Below are positions 1 through 6,176 of a stretch of DNA of 6,176 nt, piece after piece; position 1 is the first letter of the stretch; the number at the start of each line of letters is the position of its first letter. Source of the stretch: Halieaceae bacterium (GTDB taxonomy: Bacteria > Pseudomonadota > Gammaproteobacteria > Pseudomonadales > Halieaceae). Made by a program: the position numbers and the translations under genes. The notes under the pieces are model-generated. The model was not told the origin of the DNA, ran no database searches, and saw nothing but the letters and a program-made list of their open reading frames with translations. The stretch is from the NCBI GenBank assembly GCA_011523115.1, contig WTHO01000260.1:1-6176 (forward strand), read 5' to 3'.

Positions 1-1871
1 GCCGGCAATAAATGCGCTCTTGCGATATTTTCGAGGCGCTCCTCAAAGGCGCCCAGCGACCTCGCGACAATAGGCAGCCCCGTCGCGAGACACGCGGACA
101 AGGTGTAACTGAAAGTCTCCGGAATTTGCGGCAAGAACAAAAAACAATCCGGCCGCTCTCTGACGAGAATGTGGGGGAGCTCCGCGCGGGAATATGGCCC
201 GGTAACACCAGCGCGACAGCCGTTGTAGAGCGGCCGTGTCGTAAAACCGACGACCACGAAGTCGACAGGCAACTCACGTGATTCCGCCAGCCTAATCACC
301 GCCTCCACCAGATCGACCCCCTTGATCGGTGACAGTCCGCCGACGATCGCGACCTTGAGCCGGGAGCGCGTTTGCTCCACATATTCTGAAGGCATTCCAG
401 AGCGGGGTTCAGGATGGGCCAACACCTCTGGCGAGACGGTAGGGAAGTATTCGCCGATGACCCGGGCGACATAGCGAGTGGGACAAATCACCCTTTCCGC
501 CTTTGAAAAGTGTGAGGAGAACAGGCTACGCCAGGCACTGATGTCCAGCCCTAAATGATTGGGCCGCCCTGCTATGCAGCGATTGCAGTCCTCGGCTGAC
601 GGTCTGCCGCAGTAACGACCGGAAGGCTCCTGAAAATGAAACTGAGGGCAAACCGAGACAAAGTCATGGACGGTGACGTCGTAAGGAAGCCCCAGCTCAT
701 CGGGCAGTGCTAACACCCAGTCAGCTACCCCGGCATAGTGATGAAAATGGATCCGTTGGATTCTGGCTGCAGCGAGGAACCGGGCGATGAGTCCCGGGGC
801 CACCTCAGCATTGATCAGCTTGCGGAACTCGCCGTCACCCCCGATCCGCTCCAATCGATAGCCGTCCTCGCCCCAGGGTCTGAGCACCAAATGAAGCGAA
901 TTGTCTTTTGCCGCGCAGGCCGTTGCCAGATCTCTGACGTGCTGCTCCACACCGCCACCCATATTGTGGGTGACATGCAATATCCTCGGCGCATCAGTCA
1001 GGCCAAGCAGCTGCACATCGCAGCGAACGCGTGCATCCAACGCCGCGTCTTCTCTGATCCAGTCTTGCACAAGCTCCGGAAATTGGGGGTAGCGATCATC
1101 GATAATCTGCTGTGCCTCGACTTTCAGCTGCTCTGATTCGTAGCCGAATGAGGTGCCGCCCGCGTGGTAAACAAACACATCGCAGGCTAACAGGTGGCGC
1201 CAGCCATTGGCTGCGGTGGCCATGCAGAACTCCACCTCCTCACCGTAACCTCGCCCGAAGCGCTCGTCGAATCCGCCGACTTCATGCCACGCCGCGCGGG
1301 AGACCCACATGCAAAATCCAACGGCCGTCGGCAGGGGCACCGACTCACCCGCATTGGCACTCGACATGGCCTCGTCAATCTGAGCAACCCGGATATCTGC
1401 GGGCGTGTCCCGTCGGGCACCCTCCCTTGGGTAGCTGGCAATCGTGGCATTGTTTGAGAACGGCGTGATGCTGGCGATATCACTGGCAGTGTCTGCATGG
1501 GCGACCATCCGGTCTAACCAGTTGCCATGAACTTCGGTATCCGCGTTGAGCAAAATGAAGTCGTTGTCAGGCCGAAGGGCAGCCGCGCGATTGCAGCTCT
1601 TGACGAAGCCCAGATTCTCATCATTCTCGAGGAGCGTAATGCCAGAGTCGCGCTCAAGACGCCTCAAGAATTCAGCAATAGCAGGCTCTGGAGAGCAATC
1701 GTTGATAACGATCACGTCACCCTGTAATTCGCTCCGCGAAGAGAGCAGCGACTCAAGACACGCCCTGACCTCGGCGAGGCCTGAGTACACCGGGATAATA
1801 ACGTCGACCACCCGCGTCGAGGCGGCAGACGGCCCTGATCTGCGCGAATTGCTCAATGTCGAACCATCCAT
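1..1871 (-). CDS. Bifunctional GT2-GT4 glycosyltransferase, 3' end cut off by the window
   Basis: Two glycosyltransferase modules lie in one continuous frame, with 623 codons visible and the C-terminus missing. Residues about 22-245 form a GT2 (GT-A fold) domain: it opens with VDVIIPVYSG (22-31), has the acidic metal/nucleotide-sugar motif LLNADTEV (D111, E113), and carries the late GT2 block GGFDERFGRGYGEE (199-212), as in rhamnosyl/galactofuranosyl-type transferases. From about residue 295 a GT4 (GT-B fold) domain begins with RILHVTHNMGGGVEQHV, continues with HDF (402-404), the donor-site K517-G518 in SPIKGVD, and PETFSYTLS from 584. The family transfers sugars from nucleotide donors, usually for O-antigen, capsule or exopolysaccharide; donor and acceptor cannot be read here. 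The ATG at 1871 is preceded in frame by a TGA 24 bases upstream and only a weak GAG-like ribosome site, so the start is probable, not certain. Oddities are A593 where GT4 enzymes usually have the second EX7E glutamate, and a cysteine cluster (C408, C421, C429, C432). It lies 61 bp after the acyl-CoA ligase; co-transcription is unclear. Confidence 0.93.
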   Translation of the reverse strand, partial: MDGSTLSNSRRSGPSAASTRVVDVIIPVYSGLAEVRACLESLLSSRSELQGDVIVINDCSPEPAIAEFLRRLERDSGITLLENDENLGFVKSCNRAAALRPDNDFILLNADTEVHGNWLDRMVAHADTASDIASITPFSNNATIASYPREGARRDTPADIRVAQIDEAMSSANAGESVPLPTAVGFCMWVSRAAWHEVGGFDERFGRGYGEEVEFCMATAANGWRHLLACDVFVYHAGGTSFGYESEQLKVEAQQIIDDRYPQFPELVQDWIREDAALDARVRCDVQLLGLTDAPRILHVTHNMGGGVEQHVRDLATACAAKDNSLHLVLRPWGEDGYRLERIGGDGEFRKLINAEVAPGLIARFLAAARIQRIHFHHYAGVADWVLALPDELGLPYDVTVHDFVSVCPQFHFQEPSGRYCGRPSAEDCNRCIAGRPNHLGLDISAWRSLFSSHFSKAERVICPTRYVARVIGEYFPTVSPEVLAHPEPRSGMPSEYVEQTRSRLKVAIVGGLSPIKGVDLVEAVIRLAESRELPVDFVVVGFTTRPLYNGCRAGVTGPYSRAELPHILVRERPDCFLFLPQIPETFSYTLSACLATGLPIVARSLGAFEERLENIARAHLLP

Positions 1872-1919
1872 CCGCTCGAGAGACGCACCTGATCAATCAA
1901 AGATCACCACCCCTCAGGG

Positions 1920-1942
1920 CCCCGCGAGAGAATCACGCGGGG
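1920..1942 (-). other. Perfect 7-bp inverted repeat over the ligase stop codon
   Basis: On the minus strand CCCCGCG and CGCGGGG flank a 9-base loop that contains the TGA of the ligase gene. The RNA could form a strong short hairpin at the end of that message. No run of T follows on either strand, so this is not a standard intrinsic terminator. It may be a 3'-end stability element, or chance in GC-rich DNA. The rest of the 61-bp gap (1872-1932) shows no convincing promoter, only a short TGATC/GATCA inverted repeat. Confidence 0.35.
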
Positions 1943-3558
1943 AAAGCGTAGTCCGCGAACATATCGCGAAGCGCGGTCTTTTGGATTTTACCGGTGGCGG
2001 TGTGGGGCATTTCGTCGATGAACTGAACGTCATCCGGGATCCACCATTTCGCAATCTTCCCGTCCAGAAAGGATTTCAGTTCATCTGGTGAAGGCTCTTC
2101 TCCTGGCGCTTTCACCACAATGAGCAAAGGTCGCTCACCCCACTTATCGTGAACGCGGCCAATGACAGCCGCCTCCGCCACCTTGGGGTGACCGGTGGCC
2201 ACGTTCTCAACCTCGATAGAGGAAATCCACTCCCCCCCCGACTTGATCACATCTTTGGTGCGATCGGTGATCGACACGAAGCCCTCGGGACTCACGGTCG
2301 CTACGTCACCCGTTTCAAACCAACCCTCCTCGGCGTGGGCGTCAGAGCCATCCAACTTGAAGTAGCTCGAGCAAATCCAGGGGCCCCGCACCTTCAGTGC
2401 GCCGAATGCCTCACCATCCCAGGGAAGTTCATTGTTGTCGTCGTCGGTAATTTTGATCTCGACACCCCAGATCGGCGTGCCCACGTTGGTGCGCATGTCG
2501 GCAAACTGCTCGGGGGTATAAAGCTCTCTGTGGCCACCCGCGTGATTTGTGGTCCCCAGCGGGCTCATCTCCGTCATGCCCCAGGCGTGGCGCGTATCAA
2601 CACCATAGGTATCAAACTCTTCCATGACCGAGAGCGGACACGCCGAGCCACCCACCACGACGCGGGTCAGCGACTCCACGCGCTCGCCCGAATCCCGGAG
2701 ATGTGCCAGCAGGTTGAGCCACACCGTGGGCACACCCGCTGACATGGTGACACCCTCTTCGTTAATCAGGGCGGCAAGCGTCGGGCCATCACCCATTTTG
2801 TTGCCAGGCATGACCATCTTCGCCCCAGCCACCGGGCAGGCATAAGGATTGCCCCAGGCATTCACATGGAACATGGGCACAATGGGCAACATCACGTCAC
2901 CACTGGAGATATTCATGGCATCAGGAATGAGCGTGGCATAGGTATGAAGCACCGTGGAGCGGTGGCTATATAACACGCCCTTGGGATTGCCTGTTGTCCC
3001 GGAGGTGTAACACAGCGAGCAAGCCGCTTGCTCGTCGAGCTCCGGCCATTCAAAGACATCACTTTGTGGTGCCACAAGCTCTTCGTAGCACAATACGTTG
3101 GCCTGATCGGTATCAGGCATATGCTCCCGGGTCGTCATAATCACCCAGCCCTCAACCCCCGCGCACTGGCTGGCGATGCCCTCAATCAAGGGCCAAAAAT
3201 CGGGGTCGAGAAACACGTAGCGATCCTCGGCGTGGTTGATGATGTAGACAATCTGCTCGGGAAACAGCCGTGGATTGATGGTGTGACAAACAAATCCCGA
3301 GCAGGCTGAACCGTAGTAGGTTTCCATGTGCCGGTAGTCGTTCCATGCCAAGGTGGCGATGCGGTCACCGCGCTTCAACTCCCAGCGCTGCATCGCGTTA
3401 GCCAGTTGGCGAGCGCGTGCAAAGCACTCACGATAGGTATAGCGATGACGGGGGTTATCCCGGGTAATCGAGACAATCTCCTTGTGACCGTGTACCCGCT
3501 CCGCGTGCCGCACAATCGACGTAATCGTTAACGGAACATCCATCATCAAACCATTCAT
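1933..3558 (-). CDS. AMP-forming fatty-acyl-CoA ligase (AlkK/DmdB-like)
   Basis: This 541-residue adenylate-forming enzyme should activate a carboxylic acid with ATP to an acyl-adenylate and transfer it to CoA, probably in the cytosol or at the inner membrane face. The phosphate-binding loop is [11 protein letters not shown] (184-194). WGMTE follows at 326-330 and the ribose-binding TGD at 416-418. The hinge [13 protein letters not shown] spans 432-444, and the catalytic lysine is K524 in TGKIQK. All core motifs are intact. Length and sequence style ([12 protein letters not shown] at 91-102, SHRSTVLH at 198-205) resemble medium-chain acyl-CoA ligase AlkK of Pseudomonas and the related methylmercaptopropionate-CoA ligase DmdB. 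The chain length or exact acid cannot be decided by eye, so no symbol is given. The ATG at 3558 has a GAGGAGA ribosome site 10-11 bases upstream; in-frame ATGs at codons 5 and 6 would lie further from it. The gene follows the MBL hydrolase by 81 bp on the same strand and may share its transcript. A run of eight G lies in the codons for S440-G441-G442-E443. Confidence 0.95.
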   Translation of the reverse strand: MNGLMMDVPLTITSIVRHAERVHGHKEIVSITRDNPRHRYTYRECFARARQLANAMQRWELKRGDRIATLAWNDYRHMETYYGSACSGFVCHTINPRLFPEQIVYIINHAEDRYVFLDPDFWPLIEGIASQCAGVEGWVIMTTREHMPDTDQANVLCYEELVAPQSDVFEWPELDEQAACSLCYTSGTTGNPKGVLYSHRSTVLHTYATLIPDAMNISSGDVMLPIVPMFHVNAWGNPYACPVAGAKMVMPGNKMGDGPTLAALINEEGVTMSAGVPTVWLNLLAHLRDSGERVESLTRVVVGGSACPLSVMEEFDTYGVDTRHAWGMTEMSPLGTTNHAGGHRELYTPEQFADMRTNVGTPIWGVEIKITDDDNNELPWDGEAFGALKVRGPWICSSYFKLDGSDAHAEEGWFETGDVATVSPEGFVSITDRTKDVIKSGGEWISSIEVENVATGHPKVAEAAVIGRVHDKWGERPLLIVVKAPGEEPSPDELKSFLDGKIAKWWIPDDVQFIDEMPHTATGKIQKTALRDMFADYAFPA

Positions 3559-3568
3559 GACCGTCTAT

Positions 3569-3575
3569 TCTCCTC
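3569..3575 (-). promoter_or_regulatory. Ribosome binding site of the acyl-CoA ligase
   Basis: The minus strand reads GAGGAGA, a strong Shine-Dalgarno match, about 10 bases before the ATG at 3558. It supports that start over the two ATG codons at positions 5 and 6 of the protein. Confidence 0.7.
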
Positions 3576-3590
3576 AGCAGTCGAGCGGGG

Positions 3591-3620
3591 AATGTACCGA
3601 CTCGTAGTGGGGGTCAGCAA
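3591..3620 (-). promoter_or_regulatory. Possible weak promoter before the acyl-CoA ligase
   Basis: In the 81-bp gap after the MBL gene the minus strand has TTGCTG (3615-3620) and TACATT (3591-3596) separated by 18 bases. These match three and four of six bases of the sigma-70 consensus boxes. The ligase could therefore be transcribed separately from the fabV-MBL pair. The match is weak and could be chance. Confidence 0.25.
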
Positions 3621-3639
3621 CCCGGGCAGGTGACGCGCC

Positions 3640-4476
3640 CTAGGCCGAGCGTTGCCAATGGTCAACGCCGCTTAACGGCGTTTTCAGTGTTTTGCCTTCG
3701 CCCTCGAGTTTGATGAGATGCGCCAGCAACGAGAGCTTCGCCCACTCATGCATCATCGGGTCGACGTCGTCATACACGTTAACGACTAATTCATCGAGGG
3801 ATTGAGGTCGCTGGTCCAGCGCGGCAAACACCTTGGCCTCTCGCATCAGGCGATGCCTGACGAGCTTTTCAACCTCGCCACGACAGTCCTGAATCAACTC
3901 ACCATGCCCGGGAGCCACCACCTTGACCTGATAATCGAGCAGGCGACGCAGGGAAGCGATGTAGTCCGCCATGTTGCCTCCCGGGGGAACGATCACGACC
4001 GTTGAGCCGTTCATGATGTGATCGCCGGCAAAGACCATCCCCTCCTCTTCGAGCAGATAGCAGACGTGATTATCGACATGCCCCGGAGTCCTGATCGCGC
4101 GCAGGGTCCAGTCCTGCCCTGCTATACACTCATCATCGTCAATTTGTGAGGCGGGCTGAAAGCTCAGATCCTGATGACGATCGTCGGCGGTCGTTCTGCC
4201 AATGAGCTCGGCACCGGTTGCGTCCGCCACCACAGCCGCCGCAGGCGAATGATCCGGATGGGTATGAGTGCATGCGATATAGCGCAACCGATCGCCCACG
4301 CAGGCCAGAATGGCGTCAACATGTGAGGCCACTGCCGGTCCGGGATCGACCAGTACAAGGTCTGACTCACCCACTATGTAGGTGTTGGTGCCGGGCCCCG
4401 TCATCGGACCCGGATTGGGCGCAACAATCCTGCGAACTCGCCCTGAGAGCGTTCTCACCTCGCCGTGGGGCTGCAT
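3640..4476 (-). CDS. MBL-fold metallo-hydrolase, LACTB2/glyoxalase II-like
   Basis: A 278-residue metallo-beta-lactamase-fold protein with a complete set of metal ligands: D44 in LVDPG, the H71-T-H73-P-D75-H76 motif, H133 in TPGHVDNH, D152 in FAGDH and H191 in APGHGE. It should bind two zinc (or similar) ions and hydrolyse an ester, thioester or phosphodiester. Residues about 200-265 look like the helical, winged-helix-like tail of LACTB2-type proteins, some of which are endoribonucleases. The closest style is the LACTB2/hydroxyacylglutathione hydrolase group; substrate is unknown. No signal peptide is seen, so it is cytosolic. The ATG at 4476 lies one base after the fabV stop codon (TGA at 4478-4480), and a GGTGGA ribosome-site-like stretch sits inside the last fabV codons (4482-4487), so translation is probably coupled to fabV. 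Next to an enoyl reductase and an acyl-CoA ligase, an acyl-thioesterase or detoxifying role is plausible but unproven. Confidence 0.93.
   Translation of the reverse strand: MQPHGEVRTLSGRVRRIVAPNPGPMTGPGTNTYIVGESDLVLVDPGPAVASHVDAILACVGDRLRYIACTHTHPDHSPAAAVVADATGAELIGRTTADDRHQDLSFQPASQIDDDECIAGQDWTLRAIRTPGHVDNHVCYLLEEEGMVFAGDHIMNGSTVVIVPPGGNMADYIASLRRLLDYQVKVVAPGHGELIQDCRGEVEKLVRHRLMREAKVFAALDQRPQSLDELVVNVYDDVDPMMHEWAKLSLLAHLIKLEGEGKTLKTPLSGVDHWQRSA
3664..3682. repeat. 7-bp inverted repeat inside the 3' end of the MBL gene
   Basis: AACGCCG and CGGCGTT flank a 5-base loop, and read on the plus strand the repeat runs into TTTTC, like a short intrinsic terminator. No plus-strand gene ends here. 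On the minus strand the repeat encodes TPLSGV near the MBL C-terminus and lacks a T run. It may be chance, or it may block antisense transcription. Confidence 0.3.
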
Positions 4477-4477
4477 G

Positions 4478-5668
4478 TCAGTCCACCAGCTGCGTAATGG
4501 CGACTTCGGGATTCACATCTGCGTCGTAGTCCACCCCATCAACTCCGAAGCCAAAGAGCTGCAGAAACTCTTGTCGATAGCCGTCGAAATCAGCGAGAGT
4601 TTTGAGATTGTCCGTATCGATCTGCTCCCAGATGCCCGCGACTTCCTCCTGCACCTCGGGGTCGAGCTCCAACTGGTCAACCCGCAATCGGCCTGCCTCA
4701 TCCAACTCACCATCACCATAAAGTCGCTCACGAAATAATCGGTCGATCTGCTCGATGCAGCCCTCGTGAACACCCCTCGCCTTCATGACCTTGAACAGAA
4801 TCGCGAGGTAAATTGGCATCGCGGGAATAGCGGCTGACGCCTGCGTCACCACCGCCTTCAATACTGACACACGCGCATCTCCACCCAGTGATGCCAGTCT
4901 CTCGCGAATGCCTTCGACGCGATGATCGAGGTCTTTTTTCGCCGCACCAATCGTGCCATGCCAATAGATATCCCAGGTAATCTTCTCGCCGATATAGGTG
5001 TAGGCGGTTGTCTTGGCACCCTGGGCCAGCACGCCTGCCTCAGCCAGCGCGGTGATCCACATCTCCCAATCCTCGCCGCCCATGACCGCGACGGTATGAT
5101 CAATTTCCTGTTGAGTGGCGGGCTCGAGGTGAAAATCCTGAATGGCTTCTTTGTCGGTATTGACGCCCTTCTGGGTAGTCGCTTGACCAATCGGTTTCAG
5201 CGTTGAGGTGAATACCTCGCCTGTTTTGGGGTGGGTCCGCCGCGGTGCGGCTAGACTGTAGACCACCAGATCCACCTGACCGAGATCCGCCTTGATGAGG
5301 TCGATCACCCGCGTCTTCATCTCGTCCGAGAAGGCGTCACCATTGAGGCTCTTTGCGTAGAGGCCTGCCTCGTCCGCCAACTGATGGAAGCCCGCTGAGT
5401 TATACCAGCCGGCGGTACCGGGCTTGCGGTCGGTGCCCGGTTTCTCGAAGAAGACGCCAATAGTCGATGCGCCGGAACCAAAAGCCGCGGTAATGCGGGA
5501 GGCTAACCCGTAACCAGTAGAGGCGCCTAACACCAGCACCCGCCTTGGACCCTCAGCGATCACACCCTTGCTGCGAACGTGCTCTGCCTGACGCCGCACG
5601 TTTTCAAAACACCCAGTGGGATGGGTTGTCGTGCACAAAAAGCCGCGGACTTTGGGCTGAATCACCAT
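4478..5668 (-). CDS. fabV: FabV enoyl-[ACP]/trans-2-enoyl-CoA reductase (NADH)
   Basis: FabV reduces trans-2-enoyl-ACP (and usually enoyl-CoA such as crotonyl-CoA) with NADH, the last step of each fatty-acid elongation round; the family is known for resisting triclosan. The 396-residue product has the typical family length. It opens with [19 protein letters not shown], has the Rossmann nucleotide-binding turn [13 protein letters not shown] (46-58) and the substrate-binding start GWYNSAGF (87-94). The FabV-specific catalytic Y-X8-K is Y235 and K244 in [11 protein letters not shown], the same numbers as in characterised FabV proteins. The ATG at 5668 is chosen because it begins at the conserved VIQPKVRGF and has a GGAG ribosome site 8 bases upstream. 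The frame stays open for 53 more codons upstream, but that stretch overlaps the divergent promoter region and shows no homology by eye. The gene heads a minus-strand run with the MBL hydrolase (1-bp gap) and then the acyl-CoA ligase. Confidence in the family is very high. Confidence 0.97.
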   Translation of the reverse strand: MVIQPKVRGFLCTTTHPTGCFENVRRQAEHVRSKGVIAEGPRRVLVLGASTGYGLASRITAAFGSGASTIGVFFEKPGTDRKPGTAGWYNSAGFHQLADEAGLYAKSLNGDAFSDEMKTRVIDLIKADLGQVDLVVYSLAAPRRTHPKTGEVFTSTLKPIGQATTQKGVNTDKEAIQDFHLEPATQQEIDHTVAVMGGEDWEMWITALAEAGVLAQGAKTTAYTYIGEKITWDIYWHGTIGAAKKDLDHRVEGIRERLASLGGDARVSVLKAVVTQASAAIPAMPIYLAILFKVMKARGVHEGCIEQIDRLFRERLYGDGELDEAGRLRVDQLELDPEVQEEVAGIWEQIDTDNLKTLADFDGYRQEFLQLFGFGVDGVDYDADVNPEVAITQLVD

Positions 5669-5676
5669 GGCAGGGG

Positions 5677-5680
5677 CTCC
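5677..5680 (-). promoter_or_regulatory. fabV: Ribosome binding site of fabV, fixes the start
   Basis: GGAG on the minus strand lies 8 bases before the ATG at 5668. It selects this start over in-frame upstream ATG codons (the furthest at 5827), which would add 53 non-conserved residues. Confidence 0.7.
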
Positions 5681-5696
5681 GGAAAAACGAGGGCAA

Positions 5697-5705
5697 AGTC
5701 TAGCA
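5697..5705 (-). promoter_or_regulatory. Candidate extended -10 element of the fabV promoter
   Basis: The minus strand reads TGCTAGACT, an extended -10 type sequence (TGn followed by a four-of-six match to TATAAT), about 29 bases before the fabV ATG. No good -35 box lies at 16-18 bases upstream, as can be the case for extended -10 promoters. Transcription would start near 5690 and give a leader of about 20 bases. The call rests on this motif alone. Confidence 0.35.
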
Positions 5706-5745
5706 TGCAGGGCGGTTTTCGTAGCACACTCCCGGGCGCGCGCCA

Positions 5746-5778
5746 TTGAAGTGATCCGCACAGGCCGCACCATAAAAT
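5746..5778 (+). promoter_or_regulatory. Possible promoter of the MAPEG gene
   Basis: On the plus strand TTGAAG (5746-5751) lies upstream of an AT-rich stretch CATAAAATT (5771-5779). The spacing is 19 bases to CATAAA or 21 to TAAAAT, longer than ideal. Some promoter for the divergent gene is expected in this 161-bp gap, but this assignment is weak. Confidence 0.2.
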
Positions 5779-5818
5779 TGCGCCTAATAAAGAGAATGTG
5801 GCGCCGAAAACTCGCTCT

Positions 5819-5823
5819 GGGAG
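5819..5823 (+). promoter_or_regulatory. Ribosome binding site of the MAPEG gene
   Basis: GGGAG lies 6 bases before the ATG at 5830, a good Shine-Dalgarno match and spacing that fixes the start. Confidence 0.7.
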
Positions 5824-5829
5824 ACAACG

Positions 5830-6176
5830 ATGCAAATCGAAACCGCTATTCTCGCACCCGCCGCAGTCCTTGCCGGCTGGACTATGGTTGTTTTTCTCTG
5901 GCTCATAGCCAGACGAATGCCCGCCTTTGCCGCCGCGGGCATCACAGTAGGCAATATGCCTGCCGGAGCTCGAGGGGTCGATACAGAGGGCCAGCTTTCT
6001 GCCAAAGCCAATTGGATCTCGCACAACTACACCCACTTGGTGGAGCAACCCACGGTCTTTTATCCGGTGGTGATCATGCTCGCGTTGATGGGCGACAACT
6101 CATCACTCAGCGTCAATCTTGCGTGGGGCTATGCAGGAATCCGAGTGCTACACAGCCTGTGGCAGGCCAACGTCAA
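5830..6176 (+). CDS. MAPEG family membrane protein, 3' end cut off by the window
   Basis: The first 115 codons of a protein of the MAPEG superfamily (membrane-associated proteins in eicosanoid and glutathione metabolism). These are small four-helix inner-membrane proteins, usually about 130-150 residues, so only the last few dozen residues should be missing. A hydrophobic first helix spans about residues 6-27. A polar loop follows with [20 protein letters not shown] (59-78), containing the conserved Asn-His and Glu-x-Pro pattern of the family (N66, H69, E72, P74). A second helix covers about 77-88 and a third begins near 96 with the family-typical GIRVLHS (103-109). Eukaryotic members use glutathione as a cofactor for peroxides or leukotrienes; bacterial ones are mostly uncharacterised, so no activity is assigned. 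The ATG at 5830 has a GGGAG ribosome site at good spacing. The gene is divergent from fabV across 161 bp, so the two may share control. Confidence 0.9.
   Translation, partial: MQIETAILAPAAVLAGWTMVVFLWLIARRMPAFAAAGITVGNMPAGARGVDTEGQLSAKANWISHNYTHLVEQPTVFYPVVIMLALMGDNSSLSVNLAWGYAGIRVLHSLWQANV

Noticed and set aside
480..720. Possible frameshift in the glycosyltransferase
   Set aside because: A first count suggested a frame change near the HDF motif, but recounting line by line showed one continuous frame from 1871 to the left edge.
738..1136. Plus-strand ORF of 132 residues
   Set aside because: It is antisense to the continuous GT2-GT4 frame, shows no recognisable motif, and is a by-product of GC-rich coding DNA.
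1872..1932. Promoter or terminator between the ligase and the glycosyltransferase
   Set aside because: No acceptable -35/-10 pair and no hairpin followed by a T run; only inverted repeats without clear function.
1546..2727. Plus-strand ORFs of 181 and 197 residues (1546-2091, 2149-2742)
   Set aside because: Both lie opposite the glycosyltransferase and ligase genes, whose motifs are intact. The plus-strand translations are low-complexity, Arg/His-rich and family-less.
5669..5827. 53-codon N-terminal extension of fabV to an ATG at 5827
   Set aside because: FabV proteins begin at the VIQPKVRGF block and are about 400 residues long. The nearer ATG has a GGAG site, gives 396 residues and places Y235/K244 at family numbering.
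5662..6048. Minus-strand ORF of 128 residues across the divergent gap
   Set aside because: It runs antisense to the clear MAPEG gene and through the fabV promoter region, with no family resemblance.

Overview
The window holds five protein-coding genes and no RNA gene, mobile element or CRISPR array. Four genes lie head to tail on the minus strand; a fifth is on the plus strand at the right edge and diverges from them. The outer two are cut by the window ends. The sequence is moderately GC-rich and densely coding. The gene types (FabV enoyl reductase, an AlkK/DmdB-type acyl-CoA ligase, a MAPEG protein) suggest a Gram-negative bacterium, most likely a gammaproteobacterium. A marine lineage such as Halieaceae/OM60 is my guess from protein style only.

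Reading in the direction of transcription from the right: a 161-bp divergent intergenic region (5669-5829) separates a plus-strand MAPEG membrane protein (5830 to the edge) from fabV (4478-5668, minus). fabV is followed after a single base by an MBL-fold hydrolase of the LACTB2/glyoxalase II type (3640-4476), which looks translationally coupled to it. After 81 bp comes an AMP-forming fatty-acyl-CoA ligase (1933-3558). After another 61 bp comes a large two-domain glycosyltransferase (GT2 then GT4) that runs off the left edge (1-1871).

FabV reduces the trans-2 double bond of enoyl-ACP (and often enoyl-CoA), and the ligase activates free fatty acids to acyl-CoA. The MBL protein could hydrolyse a thioester or related ester, or act on RNA. 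Together the three suggest a small acyl-metabolism operon; this is inferred from order and spacing. The glycosyltransferase is probably the start of an unrelated cell-surface polysaccharide locus to the left. The MAPEG protein belongs to the glutathione/lipid-linked membrane enzyme superfamily and has its own ribosome binding site.

These are known families, and I found no clear evidence of an undescribed system. The points most worth checking are the GT2-GT4 fusion with an altered EX7E motif and a cysteine cluster, the tight fabV-MBL coupling, and an eight-G tract inside the ligase's conserved hinge motif.
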